Assembly: GCF_002243045.1 (NCBI RefSeq)
Contig: NZ_MBKP01000017.1
Location: 1-64,000 of the forward strand
Reading direction: 5' to 3'
DNA: 64,000 nucleotides
DNA from: Methanolobus psychrotolerans
GTDB lineage: Archaea; Halobacteriota; Methanosarcinia; Methanosarcinales; Methanosarcinaceae
Shown here: one piece after another, positions 43,351-54,632 of the stretch
How the letters are laid out: the number at the start of each line of letters is the position of its first letter
Position numbering within the stretch: the stretch's first letter is position 1
Notes under the pieces: generated by a model
Database searches by the model: none
What the model saw: the letters and a program-made list of their open reading frames with translations, nothing else
Told to the model about the DNA's origin: nothing
Made by a program: the position numbers and the translations under genes

Positions 43351-45087
43351 TTAGTTGCCTCCAAGTGCTGCAAATTCCCTGTCCATCTTTTCCAGAACAA
43401 CATTCAGTGCACTCTCGAAGTCCTCTTCGAATTTGACCTTAGCAAGCTCATCCTTGGACTCAAGTGAAAGGATGTCTTTCATTGGTATTCCGGCTTCCAG
43501 TGCTGCCTGTGCCATATCACTGTACTTGGAGATTGCTTTCAATAACTTGTACTGCTTATCAAAAGGACAGTATGTATCAACAGGATGGAACGCGTTCTGC
43601 TGAAGGAAGTATTCCCTGAGCATACGGCAGATCTCAAGAACAAGCTGTTGGTCTTCAGGAAGCGCATCAGAACCTACAAGCTGTACGATTTCCTGAAGTT
43701 CGGACTCCTGCTGAAGAAGATCCATTGCATTGTCCCTGAGAGATACCCAGTCAGGTGCAACGTTCTCTGTAAACCATTCAGAAAGGCCCTGGGTGTACAG
43801 ACTGTAACTTGTAAGCCAGTTAATGGATGGGAAGTGTCTCCTCTGTGCAAGTTTGGCGTCCAGCGCCCAGAACACTTTTACAATACGGAGAGTGTTCTGT
43901 GTGACCGGCTCTGAGAAGTCACCACCTGGTGGTGATACTGCACCGATAACTGTGATTGAACCTTCCTCACCTGCGAGTGATTTCACAGCACCTGCCCGCT
44001 CGTAGAACTCTGAGAGCCTTGCAGAGAGGTAGGCAGGGTACCCTTCTTCACCAGGCATTTCTTCAAGCCTTGAGGAGATTTCCCTCATTGCTTCCGCCCA
44101 TCTTGATGTAGAGTCTGCCATGAGTGATACATCGTATCCCATGTCACGGTAATATTCTGCGATTGTGATACCTGTATAAACTGATGCTTCACGAGCAGCC
44201 ACAGGCATATTAGATGTGTTTGCAATAAGAACTGTACGTTCCATGAGTGGACGACCGGTCTTTGGGTCCTGGAGTTCAGGGAACTCATTCAGTACATCAG
44301 CCATTTCGTTCCCACGTTCTCCACATCCGATATAAACTACAATGTCAGTGTCACTCCACTTTGCAAGCTGCTGCTGAGTAACTGTCTTTCCTGAACCAAA
44401 TGGACCAGGAATAGCTGCAGTACCGCCTTTTGCAACAGGGAAGAGACCATCAAGAATCCTCTGACCTGTGATAAGAGGTGTTCTTGGAATGAACTTCTTA
44501 ATTACCGGACGTGGCATTCTTACAGGCCACTTCTGCATCATGGAGATTTCTGTACCGTCAGTCAGGACGCATACGGTTTCATCCACTTTGAATTTGCCGG
44601 ACTTTATTTCTTCTATTGTACCGGAAACCGTTGGAGGAACCATGATCTTATGCTCAATGTTCTCTGTTTCCTGTACAACACCGATAACTTCACCGCCTTT
44701 TACAGAGTCGCCACTTGATACTACTGGCTTGAACTCCCATACCTTGTCACGGTCAAGACCATTAGCAGTGACACCTCTCTCAATAAAGTCTCCCATTTTT
44801 TCCTGGAGTACTTTCAGAGGTCTCTGAATACCATCATAAATACTTTCTAATAAACCTGGACCAAGTTCTACAGAGAGAGACATTCCAGTGTTTACTACAG
44901 GTTCACCCGGTTTGATACCAGATGTATCCTCATATACCTGAACAGTGGCTTTGTCACCTTTAATTCTGATAACTTCGCCCATTAGACCTTCATTTCCAAC
45001 GTGTACCACATCGTACATCTTTGGTTTAATACCTGTAATAGTAACCACAGGTCCGGCCACTCGATAAATTTCACCTTTCATTTCCAC
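43351..45087 (-). CDS. atpA: A-type ATP synthase catalytic subunit A
   Basis: A 578-aa catalytic subunit. Walker A is [13 protein letters not shown] at ~225-237, the catalytic glutamate region is [11 protein letters not shown] (~253-263), and '[34 protein letters not shown]' is conserved. The non-homologous insertion typical of A/V-type A subunits (~110-200) is present. It hydrolyses or makes ATP. Its start overlaps the atpF end by 10 bp. No intein is present. Confidence 0.97.
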   Translation of the reverse strand: MEMKGEIYRVAGPVVTITGIKPKMYDVVHVGNEGLMGEVIRIKGDKATVQVYEDTSGIKPGEPVVNTGMSLSVELGPGLLESIYDGIQRPLKVLQEKMGDFIERGVTANGLDRDKVWEFKPVVSSGDSVKGGEVIGVVQETENIEHKIMVPPTVSGTIEEIKSGKFKVDETVCVLTDGTEISMMQKWPVRMPRPVIKKFIPRTPLITGQRILDGLFPVAKGGTAAIPGPFGSGKTVTQQQLAKWSDTDIVVYIGCGERGNEMADVLNEFPELQDPKTGRPLMERTVLIANTSNMPVAAREASVYTGITIAEYYRDMGYDVSLMADSTSRWAEAMREISSRLEEMPGEEGYPAYLSARLSEFYERAGAVKSLAGEEGSITVIGAVSPPGGDFSEPVTQNTLRIVKVFWALDAKLAQRRHFPSINWLTSYSLYTQGLSEWFTENVAPDWVSLRDNAMDLLQQESELQEIVQLVGSDALPEDQQLVLEICRMLREYFLQQNAFHPVDTYCPFDKQYKLLKAISKYSDMAQAALEAGIPMKDILSLESKDELAKVKFEEDFESALNVVLEKMDREFAALGGN

Positions 45088-45377
45088 AGATCTACACCTA
45101 CCGATTGTTTTATTTTTTCCCTTAAGTTCGAACTTTCACCACTACCCCCGAGAGTCACAACAGTTGGCTCAACAGAGTCGTTGATAGTGTTTCTCAACAT
45201 CTCCGGTAGTTTTATCAGATCATCACCGTGCATTACCAGAATGCCGACTTCTCGATCCTCAAGTATTTTCTCTACAGTAGGTTCAAGTTCGCCATCATTA
45301 ACTTCAAATATCTTTTTGATACCGGCCAGCCTGAAACCTGTTACAAACTCGCCGTTTCCGACCACTGCTAATTCCAT
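45078..45377 (-). CDS. atpF: A-type ATP synthase subunit F
   Basis: A 99-aa Rossmann-like subunit of the central stalk. '[20 protein letters not shown]' at the start and '[19 protein letters not shown]' in the middle fit AtpF. It has a regulatory role on subunits D and B. It abuts atpC (45377) and overlaps atpA. Confidence 0.94.
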   Translation of the reverse strand: MELAVVGNGEFVTGFRLAGIKKIFEVNDGELEPTVEKILEDREVGILVMHGDDLIKLPEMLRNTINDSVEPTVVTLGGSGESSNLREKIKQSVGVDLWK

Positions 45378-46453
45378 CAGATCACCAACTGTTCCTTGAT
45401 AATATCATCATCGAGGTTGGCGGCTTTGCCACGTACAATTATCCTTAAATTGCTAATCTCATTCTGTTTACTTAGCATGTAGTCCATAATTGGTACAATT
45501 GAGATCGGATAAACATGTGAAAAGCTTGCTGCAGATTTAAGCCTGTGTTTTTTCAGTCGGGTCTCAATATCAATCAATGAAACCATATCTGGACGTACAA
45601 CATCTGCCATTACATCCCAATATGGATTGCTCTCAAGTTCAGATACAAAATCTGCAAAGGAAAGAGGCATCATTTTCTCTATATCCCTGTGCTTTAACCT
45701 GAGTCCGCCATCAATCATCAGATTCATCATTTCAGGATCCGCGATCCCGGATTTCTTCAGGCGGAAAAGTGTGACCAGATTCTTCAGATCAATGCCCATC
45801 CGGATAAATTCCGCAAATAACTTACGATCCTTGGATTTTGATTCTCTGATTGTACCAAACAACCCGGCATAATACATTTTATCAAGCTGATTTTCGATAT
45901 CTGAAAGATTTGTACCATCATAACCCTTCAGTATAGGGTAATATTCTGTATTTGCAAGCTCGGAGATTACTTCTTCATAAGTTCCCTTTGCTGCCAGAGA
46001 TGAAAGGAAAGAATAACTCAGCCTTCCCGCCGCAACAATGGCTTCAAGAATCTCCTCTGTGGAAGCATTACAATATTTACCGCGAAGTAGGGTTTTTATA
46101 TTCCAGATATCATACTTTTTGAGCTTCTCACCTACAAGGAAATTCACATCCCCCTCTGAAATACTAAGCAGTTTTGTGAAGGTTACAGCAAGATTCCTGT
46201 TCAGAGCATGCTCAATAAGATCTACGCCGTCATGTATCCTTGCCAATTCATCGATATCCTCTTTATACTCAGATTCCCCGATGAACCTGGTAATTTCATC
46301 GATGCTCATATTCATGAGCCTAGGATATGTCTCCTTTGGCAGGATCTTACTTTTCATTGCACGTACACGTGCTGTAGTATATGCGTAGTTTGCATGACCC
46401 TTTGACGGGGATTTTTTGGATTTACCAAGCTTAAATTTCTGCAACAGCTGCAT
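45377..46453 (-). CDS. atpC: A-type ATP synthase subunit C
   Basis: A 358-aa subunit (V-type d-like) that seats the central stalk on the membrane rotor ring. The N-terminal '[21 protein letters not shown]' and '[26 protein letters not shown]' blocks, and '[24 protein letters not shown]', are family marks. It shares its last base with the start of atpF. Confidence 0.95.
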   Translation of the reverse strand: MQLLQKFKLGKSKKSPSKGHANYAYTTARVRAMKSKILPKETYPRLMNMSIDEITRFIGESEYKEDIDELARIHDGVDLIEHALNRNLAVTFTKLLSISEGDVNFLVGEKLKKYDIWNIKTLLRGKYCNASTEEILEAIVAAGRLSYSFLSSLAAKGTYEEVISELANTEYYPILKGYDGTNLSDIENQLDKMYYAGLFGTIRESKSKDRKLFAEFIRMGIDLKNLVTLFRLKKSGIADPEMMNLMIDGGLRLKHRDIEKMMPLSFADFVSELESNPYWDVMADVVRPDMVSLIDIETRLKKHRLKSAASFSHVYPISIVPIMDYMLSKQNEISNLRIIVRGKAANLDDDIIKEQLVI

Positions 46454-46460
46454 ATAGAAA

Positions 46461-47012
46461 TCACCCGAATAAGATGTCAGATGTCTGTTTCAACAACCGC
46501 TCATTCACGCTTTTAAGGATGACATCGTAGGTATAATCCAATCTGATAGTACCATCTTCGTTCTCGATGATAACGCCACCAAGACAATTGACATTACCGG
46601 CGTATTTGATCGAAGATAATTTCTTAACCAACTCCTCCGATCCGGCGTTGGAATAAATCCTTGTACCATTTGACTCATAATTAGTTATGAGCTCTTTGAG
46701 GAGTTCTTCGTTTTTCTCGGGAGAAAACGCTGATATGGTTTCTACAGCCTGGATATATACTTTTTCGAGTATTTCCTTGCGTGCATTGAGCAATGTGCGC
46801 TTCACTTCAAGATTTGCACTGGATATTTCTTGCTGCCTTATTTTTCTAATATCATCCTCTGCTTTTGCAAGACGTTCACCCATAATCCGTTTAGCATTCT
46901 GTTTTGCCTCATCCAGAATCAGGGAAACCTCTGCATCTGCATCAGAATCCATTTTGGAAACATCTGCCTTTGCAGCATCTATAATATCTTTTATAACAGT
47001 TTCAAGTCCCAT
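46461..47012 (-). CDS. atpE: A-type ATP synthase subunit E
   Basis: A 183-aa peripheral-stalk subunit: an N-terminal coiled coil (~15-90, Ala/Lys/Glu-rich) and a globular C-terminal domain with 'NVNCLGGVIIENEDGTIRLDYTYD'. The start is ATG 47010-47012 (MGLETVIKD) with AAGGTG upstream; the longer frame to 47057 would overlap atpK. With subunit H it forms the stator connecting A1 to AO. Confidence 0.94.
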   Translation of the reverse strand: MGLETVIKDIIDAAKADVSKMDSDADAEVSLILDEAKQNAKRIMGERLAKAEDDIRKIRQQEISSANLEVKRTLLNARKEILEKVYIQAVETISAFSPEKNEELLKELITNYESNGTRIYSNAGSEELVKKLSSIKYAGNVNCLGGVIIENEDGTIRLDYTYDVILKSVNERLLKQTSDILFG

Positions 47013-47058
47013 GCTCAACACCTTTGGAAAATTTAAGAGCGAAATATGCGCTCTCAAA

Positions 47059-49244
<2,186 letters not shown>

Positions 49245-49252
<8 letters not shown>

Positions 49253-49571
49253 GTGTTGCCCTCTCGAACTCGTTTATTATTAATTTTACAGCCTCATCGA
49301 CCTTGGATGAAGCGGATTTGGCTATAAATGCAGCTTCACTGTTACCATTTTCGATGATTTTTGATTTATCTGAAGCGATAGACTCTTCTGCAGATTTAAT
49401 TGCACTTTGTGCAGATTTCTGTGCATCGACCTCGGCCTGTTTTATGATTTCCCTGGCCTCGGCACGTGCACTGGCGATACGGTCATTCTTTCTTTTGTTA
49501 CCGTCGTCAACCATTTTTCGTGCATTATCTTCTGCATCTTTGATTTCCGACAAGATTTGTTCTTTGGCCAT
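49245..49571 (-). CDS. atpH: A-type ATP synthase subunit H, first gene of the operon
   Basis: A 108-aa, almost wholly coiled-coil protein rich in Ala, Lys, Glu and Asp, the partner of subunit E in the peripheral stalk. The start is ATG 49569-49571 (MAKEQILSE), 7 nt after GAGGA; the ATG at 49581-49583 lies before that site. It leads the operon atpHIKECFABD-ahaG. Confidence 0.92.
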
Positions 49572-49583
49572 GCTAATCCTCAT

Positions 49584-49789
49584 GTGATGAATTGCTAATT
49601 ATCCTGAATAAATCACCACCTCCTATTGCTAACTCACATATAAAGTATTCGGTTTTCCGGATACCAGCAAGCCACAAATGATAATGATTTATCATTAAAA
49701 TGATAGGATTTATACCCCAACCAATATAATAATTGTAGTCATTAGATACGGGTTATCGATTATTTGTAACTGATAACAATTAATATAAA
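49584..49789 (-). promoter_or_regulatory. ATP synthase promoter with Fur-box-like palindrome
   Basis: On the minus strand CTTTATATG (49637-49645) is a TATA candidate about 70 nt before atpH. Some 30 bp upstream of it is a perfect palindrome, AATGATAA-TGAT-TTATCATT (49677-49696), with another ATGATA copy at 49700-49705. The repeated GATAAT/ATGAT units look like a Fur-type box, but no regulator is identified. The palindrome is not followed by a T-run, so it is not a terminator of the gene at 49790. Confidence 0.45.
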
Positions 49790-50980
49790 TTAATGCATAT
49801 GCTTATCAAGTCTAATCGGAAGCTGAGTTCCTTCTGGGATACTCCGGATATATTTACTCCTGAATTCAGGGTTGCGCATCATGCAATATTCTGCAGAACA
49901 TTTGTAGGCTTCATGCCGACCCAGCCGTTCCCAGATTGCAGCAAGTTTTTCTTCACGAATATTCCCGAATGACAGAGGAGTATATGCACAGGGAAGAATA
50001 TCACCACCTGCAGTTGCATGCATCCACCTTCTTCCTGCAAAGCAACCAAACTGATCAGGACCCATGAAATGCGGAAATGCAGTGACCCTTGGACCATCCT
50101 CTTTCTTATTCATTGATTTCTGGAACTTACCAAGGTACTCGACATCCTTTGCAGTTATAACCTCATCCTCATGACCCATCCAGCGACCCACAGCTATAAT
50201 CTCATATATGGACATTTCCTGCATACCCATATCAGTTGCAAAATTGTAGAACTCATCAAGATCATCGATATTATCCGGAGAAACCACAACGAAAAGATCG
50301 GCAAGAATACCAGCATTGGATATAGACTTTATACCATTTACAGTGTCCTTGAAAGCACCATCCCGGCCTCTTACACGATCATGCTCCCTCTCATACGGAC
50401 TGTCCAGACTCATGTGAGCGGCAAAAAGTCCTGCTGCTTTCAAATCCGTTGCCCTTTTCTCATTCAGGCCAAAACCGGATGTGAAACATGTTGCAATTGC
50501 ACGGCTTTTATCCACTTTTGCAACCATTTCCTCAAGGTCTTTACGAAGCATAGTCTCCCCCCCATCAAAGGAGATATGATATGAACCAATATCAATTGCC
50601 TGTTGTATTGTACAGTTAATCTCATCAAATCCCAGTATAGGCTCTGCCACAATGTCAGCTGCACCGCAGTGAATACAATTGTTGGGACACCTCGTAGTTA
50701 TACCAATGGAAAACTGATCAGGAATCCTCTTTTTAAGAATAGCTGAAACCTGTGCACTGATCATCCTGTTGAATACATCACCGGGCATCGGAGGAGTCCA
50801 TGTTGAAAATATAATATTGTCCTCATCTGCATGGATAGGTTTTTCTTCCTGAAAAATCTTGTTGATGCGTTTTATAATAGGTTTTGCAACAGGAGATAAA
50901 GGACCTTCTGCATCAAGGACCACTTTCCCATTTTCAGTGCCTGCATTTACTTTAATTACCGATTTATCGTAAACCCTCAT
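49790..50980 (-). CDS. Radical SAM enzyme with C-terminal auxiliary-cluster cysteines, substrate unknown
   Basis: A 396-aa protein. After a ~90-residue N-terminal domain comes the SAM-cluster motif CPNNCIHC (C98, C102, C105), then 'GSYHISFDGGETMLRKDLEE' (the GGE SAM-binding motif). The C-terminal third has GCFAG, GGDILPCAYTPLSFGNI and KCSAEYC, as in SPASM/twitch domains that bind extra [4Fe-4S] clusters. It is the last gene of ccmE-prenyl synthase-rSAM. I do not know its reaction; placement next to a long-chain prenyl synthase in a cytochrome-containing methanogen makes methanophenazine synthesis a reasonable hypothesis. It is not a good match to AhbC, whose cluster motif lies nearer the N-terminus. 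Confidence 0.8.
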   Translation of the reverse strand: MRVYDKSVIKVNAGTENGKVVLDAEGPLSPVAKPIIKRINKIFQEEKPIHADEDNIIFSTWTPPMPGDVFNRMISAQVSAILKKRIPDQFSIGITTRCPNNCIHCGAADIVAEPILGFDEINCTIQQAIDIGSYHISFDGGETMLRKDLEEMVAKVDKSRAIATCFTSGFGLNEKRATDLKAAGLFAAHMSLDSPYEREHDRVRGRDGAFKDTVNGIKSISNAGILADLFVVVSPDNIDDLDEFYNFATDMGMQEMSIYEIIAVGRWMGHEDEVITAKDVEYLGKFQKSMNKKEDGPRVTAFPHFMGPDQFGCFAGRRWMHATAGGDILPCAYTPLSFGNIREEKLAAIWERLGRHEAYKCSAEYCMMRNPEFRSKYIRSIPEGTQLPIRLDKHMH

Positions 50981-51005
50981 AAAGTCACCTAATAATTTAA
51001 TTATG

Positions 51006-51875
51006 TTAAAAAATATCGTCCGGAAGCATATCGACCGTAATAAGATCAGTTACAATCTCCAGTTTATCCTTTGCATTTGAACTAGGAAACTGAGAAAGGA
51101 TAGCTTTAGCATTCTGTACGCAAAGAAGGACTTGATTTAATGTTTTTTCCACAGCAGCATCATGTCCCATGGCCCTCCTGTATATAAGGGGCAATGTAAC
51201 AGACTCATATGTGGAACTTTTATCTTCAAGCTTGTTAAGATATTCAAGAAGATCATCAACGATCTGATAAGCATTGCCCACATACTCACCAAATAATCTT
51301 AGCTTCAAAGCTATCTCTTCGTCGGCACCAGCAACATATGCACCAATCGCAGCACTCGCAGCAAAAAGAGAGCCGGTTTTCTTACTGATACACTCAAAAT
51401 AATTTCGTTCTCTGAACTCTTCACTTACACTGGAAATGTCAATGGTCTCTCCTTCAGCCATGTACATACCAGCCCTTCCAAATTCATTAACAGCATTATT
51501 GCCATATCCGGAAATTAGGGAAATTGCTTTGGATATTAAAAAATCTCCGCAAAGTATCGCTGCTGGAATACCATATTTTTTATGAGCTGATTCCACACCC
51601 CTGCGCATAAGCCCCCCATCAAGTACATCATCATGTATCAGTGAAGCAGAATGAATAAACTCAATAGCAAGTGCAGCCTTGATACTGCTTTCAGAATTCC
51701 CTCCGCACATTTCCGTACATAATACGAGCATAACGGGCCTGATATTCTTACCACCGGAACTGCATATATGCAGAAGCATCTTCTTCATATGGGAACGGTC
51801 ATCCATAGAGTGGACCATCTCATCTTTAGCATTTCTGATAAGTTGGTATTCTTCCAGATCTTCTATTTCTATCAT
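51006..51875 (-). CDS. Trans-prenyl diphosphate synthase, probably long-chain (C25 or more)
   Basis: A 289-aa all-helical isoprenyl synthase. The first Asp-rich motif is DDVLD (82-86) and the second DDLLE (around 216-220, with Glu where Asp is usual). The fifth residue before the first motif is Ala77 and the fourth Ser78; small residues there usually allow products longer than C20. Methanophenazine has a C25 prenyl chain, and a geranylfarnesyl diphosphate synthase is known from Methanosarcina mazei, so this is the likely function. It lies 12 bp after ccmE and 25 bp before the radical SAM gene. Confidence 0.82.
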   Translation of the reverse strand: MIEIEDLEEYQLIRNAKDEMVHSMDDRSHMKKMLLHICSSGGKNIRPVMLVLCTEMCGGNSESSIKAALAIEFIHSASLIHDDVLDGGLMRRGVESAHKKYGIPAAILCGDFLISKAISLISGYGNNAVNEFGRAGMYMAEGETIDISSVSEEFRERNYFECISKKTGSLFAASAAIGAYVAGADEEIALKLRLFGEYVGNAYQIVDDLLEYLNKLEDKSSTYESVTLPLIYRRAMGHDAAVEKTLNQVLLCVQNAKAILSQFPSSNAKDKLEIVTDLITVDMLPDDIF

Positions 51876-51887
51876 ATATCCATCCGA

Positions 51888-52268
51888 TCATTCTGAGTAC
51901 TTCGAAGGACAGCTCATCACTATCTGGTTCGCTTCAATCACGCCCCCATACACCATTTTACCACCTATGCTAATACTCTGGCCTTCTACGAGATTAACTG
52001 GAAGAGAACCAGTATATTTCACATTCAGTTCAAAAGAGGGTTCTTCAAGATCCTGAAGCACAAAAGAAGTTCCTTCTATAGATATCTCCAGGGTTCCGTT
52101 CTTGACCACGCCCATTGTATTAACATCATGCCCTACATACCGGTCCGAATTTTGTGAAAGTTCCGATATCATAGGATAACCTTGTGAAAGGTCTACATTC
52201 CAGAGACCTACAAAACCAACAATGGCAATGAAAGCAACTGCAAGAATTGTTTTTTGTTTTTTATCCAT
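51888..52268 (-). CDS. ccmE: Cytochrome c maturation protein CcmE-like (CxxxY type)
   Basis: A 126-aa protein with an N-terminal membrane anchor (~8-24, ILAVAFIAIVGFVGLW) and an OB-fold domain outside the membrane (~40-118). At the end is C120-PSK-Y124, the CxxxY haem-binding motif that replaces HxxxY in archaeal and some bacterial CcmE proteins. It carries haem to apocytochrome c. GAGGTG lies 6 nt before the ATG. Other ccm genes are not in the window. The haem biosynthesis operon starts divergently 325 bp away. Confidence 0.88.
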   Translation of the reverse strand: MDKKQKTILAVAFIAIVGFVGLWNVDLSQGYPMISELSQNSDRYVGHDVNTMGVVKNGTLEISIEGTSFVLQDLEEPSFELNVKYTGSLPVNLVEGQSISIGGKMVYGGVIEANQIVMSCPSKYSE

Positions 52269-52592
52269 AAAAGCACCTCAATATGACATCATTTTACCAT
52301 TTCTGGACATTTCCGCAAAAAACCCAATCGGAAACGTAACAGATATATAATGTATGCTGACAGTGTCATCCATGTAATTGCGAATGCAATCTCTAACGCG
52401 CTTATAAAGAATCACCTCTATATCAGGTTTACCTTTGCCGCCATTCGCATTAAGACGAAAACTCGTACAATAAACAAACGCTGCAGACCAATATCTATTG
52501 AAGGACTTTACCTGATAATCAAGTATTAATATGGGTGTGCAGTAGTATAGTTCCATCCTATAAAAAGGTAAACATACGAACAAAAATATCTG
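52269..52592. promoter_or_regulatory. Divergent promoter region between ccmE and ahbD
   Basis: A 324-bp stretch without a convincing gene. On the minus strand a TATA candidate (TTATATAT) at about 52343-52350 would serve ccmE with a ~50-nt leader. On the plus strand CTATAAAAAGG at 52556-52566 would start ahbD transcription a few bases before its ATG (nearly leaderless). Small hairpins (ATTGC-GAAT-GCAAT near 52377) are present. Shared control of haem synthesis and CcmE from here is plausible but unproven. Confidence 0.45.
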
Positions 52593-53648
52593 ATGGTTAA
52601 TATGGTAAAACCTCCAAGACTCATCGCCTGGGAAACAACAGCCGGATGCAACCTTTCCTGCAAGCATTGCAGAGGTTCATCAACTGAGAAAAAACCCGAA
52701 GGCGAACTTACAACTGAAGAAGCACTTCATTTTATAGATGAAATTAAGGAAATCGGAAACCCTATCCTTATACTGAGTGGTGGTGAGCCACTGGTAAGGA
52801 ATGACATATTCGATCTTGCGAAATATGCCACTGAAAAGGGACTCCGTGTAGCTATGGCCACCAACGGAACACTTGTAACATCCCAAATGGCGGAGAAGAT
52901 CAAAAGTGCAGGCATACAAAGAGTCAGTATCAGCCTTGACGGCTCAAGTCCTGAAACCCATGATGATTTCCGTTGCATGCCTGGAGCATTCAAGGGTGCA
53001 ATTTCAGGTATAGAGAACCTGAAAAGTGCAGGAATAAGCTTTCAGATAAATCCTACCATCACAAAACGCACGATTGAAGAAATTCCTGCCATACTTGAAA
53101 TGGCAAAGGATCTCGGTTCTGATGCACTTCACATTTTTCTGCTTGTCCCCACCGGAAGAGGCAAGGAACTGGAAAATGAGGAGATACCACCAGTAGAATA
53201 CGAGAGGATACTCAATTGGTTCTATGACAGACAAAAGGATGCAGGAATCCAGCTCAAAGCAACCTGTGCACCACATTACTTCAGAATAATGCGCCAGAGA
53301 GCAGAAAAAGAAGGCGTTGAGATCAGCGTAAAAACACATGGTTATGAGGCAATGACAAAAGGTTGCCTTGGAGGAACCGGATTTTGTTTTGTTTCAAGTA
53401 CCGGAGATGTTTTTCCATGCGGTTACCTTCCTGTGCTGGCCGGAAACATTAAAGAACAGAGTTTTAAGGATATATGGGAGAACTCTAAGGTATTCAATGA
53501 CCTGCGTGATGTTTCAAAACTAAAAGGAAAATGTGGGAGATGCGAATACAATACAGTATGCGGAGGATGTCGCGCACGAGCCTATGCTGCCACGGGAGAT
53601 TATCTTGAGGAAGAGCCCTACTGTATATACATACCTAAAAAACAGTGA
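52593..53648 (+). CDS. ahbD: Haem b synthase AhbD (radical SAM, alternative haem pathway)
   Basis: A 351-aa radical SAM/SPASM protein. 'PRLIAWETTAGCNLSCKHCRG' holds the SAM cluster (C19, C23, C26), and SGGEPLVRNDIFDLA the SAM-binding GGEP. The C-terminal cysteines (KGCLGGTGFCF, FPCGYL, KCGRCEYNTVCGGC) hold a second cluster. It converts the two propionates of Fe-coproporphyrin III to vinyl groups, giving haem b. The neighbouring ahbA, ahbB and hem genes confirm the pathway. The start is ATG 52593 or ATG 52602; neither has a ribosome binding site, matching a leaderless mRNA. Confidence 0.93.
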   Translation: MVNMVKPPRLIAWETTAGCNLSCKHCRGSSTEKKPEGELTTEEALHFIDEIKEIGNPILILSGGEPLVRNDIFDLAKYATEKGLRVAMATNGTLVTSQMAEKIKSAGIQRVSISLDGSSPETHDDFRCMPGAFKGAISGIENLKSAGISFQINPTITKRTIEEIPAILEMAKDLGSDALHIFLLVPTGRGKELENEEIPPVEYERILNWFYDRQKDAGIQLKATCAPHYFRIMRQRAEKEGVEISVKTHGYEAMTKGCLGGTGFCFVSSTGDVFPCGYLPVLAGNIKEQSFKDIWENSKVFNDLRDVSKLKGKCGRCEYNTVCGGCRARAYAATGDYLEEEPYCIYIPKKQ

Positions 53649-53653
53649 TTTAA

Positions 53654-54109
53654 ATGATATTTCTTGATGAAACAGATAAAAAGATACTCAACACTATACA
53701 ATTTGGTTTTCCCCTTGAAACCAAACCTTTCCAAGAGATGGGGGGTAGACTGGGTATCAGTGAAGACGAAGTCATACAAAGACTTGGAAGATTGCATGAT
53801 AAAGGAGCCATCCGAAAAATAGGACCTATCATCAATCGCAAAGGATTAGGGGGTACAAGCACCCTCATAGCAGTTAAGGTTCCTGATGAAAAAATAGACG
53901 AGGTTGCAGAATATATAAATGCATACCATGAAGTATCCCATAATTACCTTCGCCCTGGAAAATACAATATATGGTTCACAATATCTGCACCCGACAGAGA
54001 AAGAATAAACTGCATACTGAATGAGCTCAACAAGAAGACAGGACTTGATTTCATCGACTTGCCTACAAAGCGACTCTTCAAGATTGGTGTGAAGTTTGAC
54101 ATTCGGTGA
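53654..54109 (+). CDS. ahbA: Siroheme decarboxylase subunit AhbA (Lrp/AsnC-like)
   Basis: A 151-aa protein that looks like an AsnC regulator (HTH ~5-60, RAM ~65-145) but belongs to the NirDGLH/AhbAB enzymes. The haem-binding stretch is 'YHEVSHNYLRPGKYNIWFTI'. With AhbB it removes two acetate carboxyls from siroheme to give 12,18-didecarboxysiroheme. It follows ahbD by 5 bp. The alpha/beta naming follows the gene order known from Methanosarcina barkeri. Confidence 0.88.
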   Translation: MIFLDETDKKILNTIQFGFPLETKPFQEMGGRLGISEDEVIQRLGRLHDKGAIRKIGPIINRKGLGGTSTLIAVKVPDEKIDEVAEYINAYHEVSHNYLRPGKYNIWFTISAPDRERINCILNELNKKTGLDFIDLPTKRLFKIGVKFDIR

Positions 54110-54113
54110 TAAT

Positions 54114-54572
54114 ATGGATGATATCGATGAGAAGATAATAAAGCTTACACAAAATGGAATACCCCTGAAAAGATCACCTTTTGCAGACATCGCCCGGGAA
54201 CTTGGGATCAGTGAGCAGGAAATAATTGATCGCCTTCAAAGAATGAAAGAAAAAGACATCATCCGCAGGTTCGGTGCATCCATTGGACACAGAGATATTG
54301 GAATCGTTGCAAATGCTATGTGCGTCTGGAACGTACCGGAAGAGAGAACCGAAGAAGTTGGGACAATAATGGCAGGGTTTCCAGAGGTGACACACTGCTA
54401 TGAAAGACCAAGAGCACCCGAATGGAACTACAATCTGTTCACAATGGTACACTCATATACAAGAGAAGACTGTGAAAAGATAGCAGCAAGGATAGCTGAA
54501 GCCACAAAAATAAATGATTATAAGCTCTTATTCAGCGACAGGGAATTCAAGAAGACCGGAGTCAAGTTGTAA
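54114..54572 (+). CDS. ahbB: Siroheme decarboxylase subunit AhbB (Lrp/AsnC-like)
   Basis: A 152-aa partner of AhbA with the same two-domain form. The active-site stretch 'VTHCYERPRAPEWNYNLFTM' (~98-117) has the His and Tyr typical of AhbB. The start is ATG 54114, after GGTGAT that overlaps the ahbA stop; a TTG at 54096 lies inside ahbA. It forms the decarboxylase with AhbA. Confidence 0.88.
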   Translation: MDDIDEKIIKLTQNGIPLKRSPFADIARELGISEQEIIDRLQRMKEKDIIRRFGASIGHRDIGIVANAMCVWNVPEERTEEVGTIMAGFPEVTHCYERPRAPEWNYNLFTMVHSYTREDCEKIAARIAEATKINDYKLLFSDREFKKTGVKL

Positions 54573-54632
54573 TCGCAATCTTTAACTAACTTACAGAAAA
54601 AGCACAAGGCAAGCATACCCGGAGAAGGAGAT

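Noticed and set aside
49790-50980. Assignment of the radical SAM protein as AhbC
   Set aside because: It would fill the gap in the haem pathway, but the N-terminal ~95 residues before the cluster motif and the sequence around it do not look like AhbC, and it is in the prenyl synthase operon.
52278-52667. 129-codon minus-strand frame before ccmE
   Set aside because: It begins inside ahbD and covers the divergent promoter region; no family and unfavourable composition.
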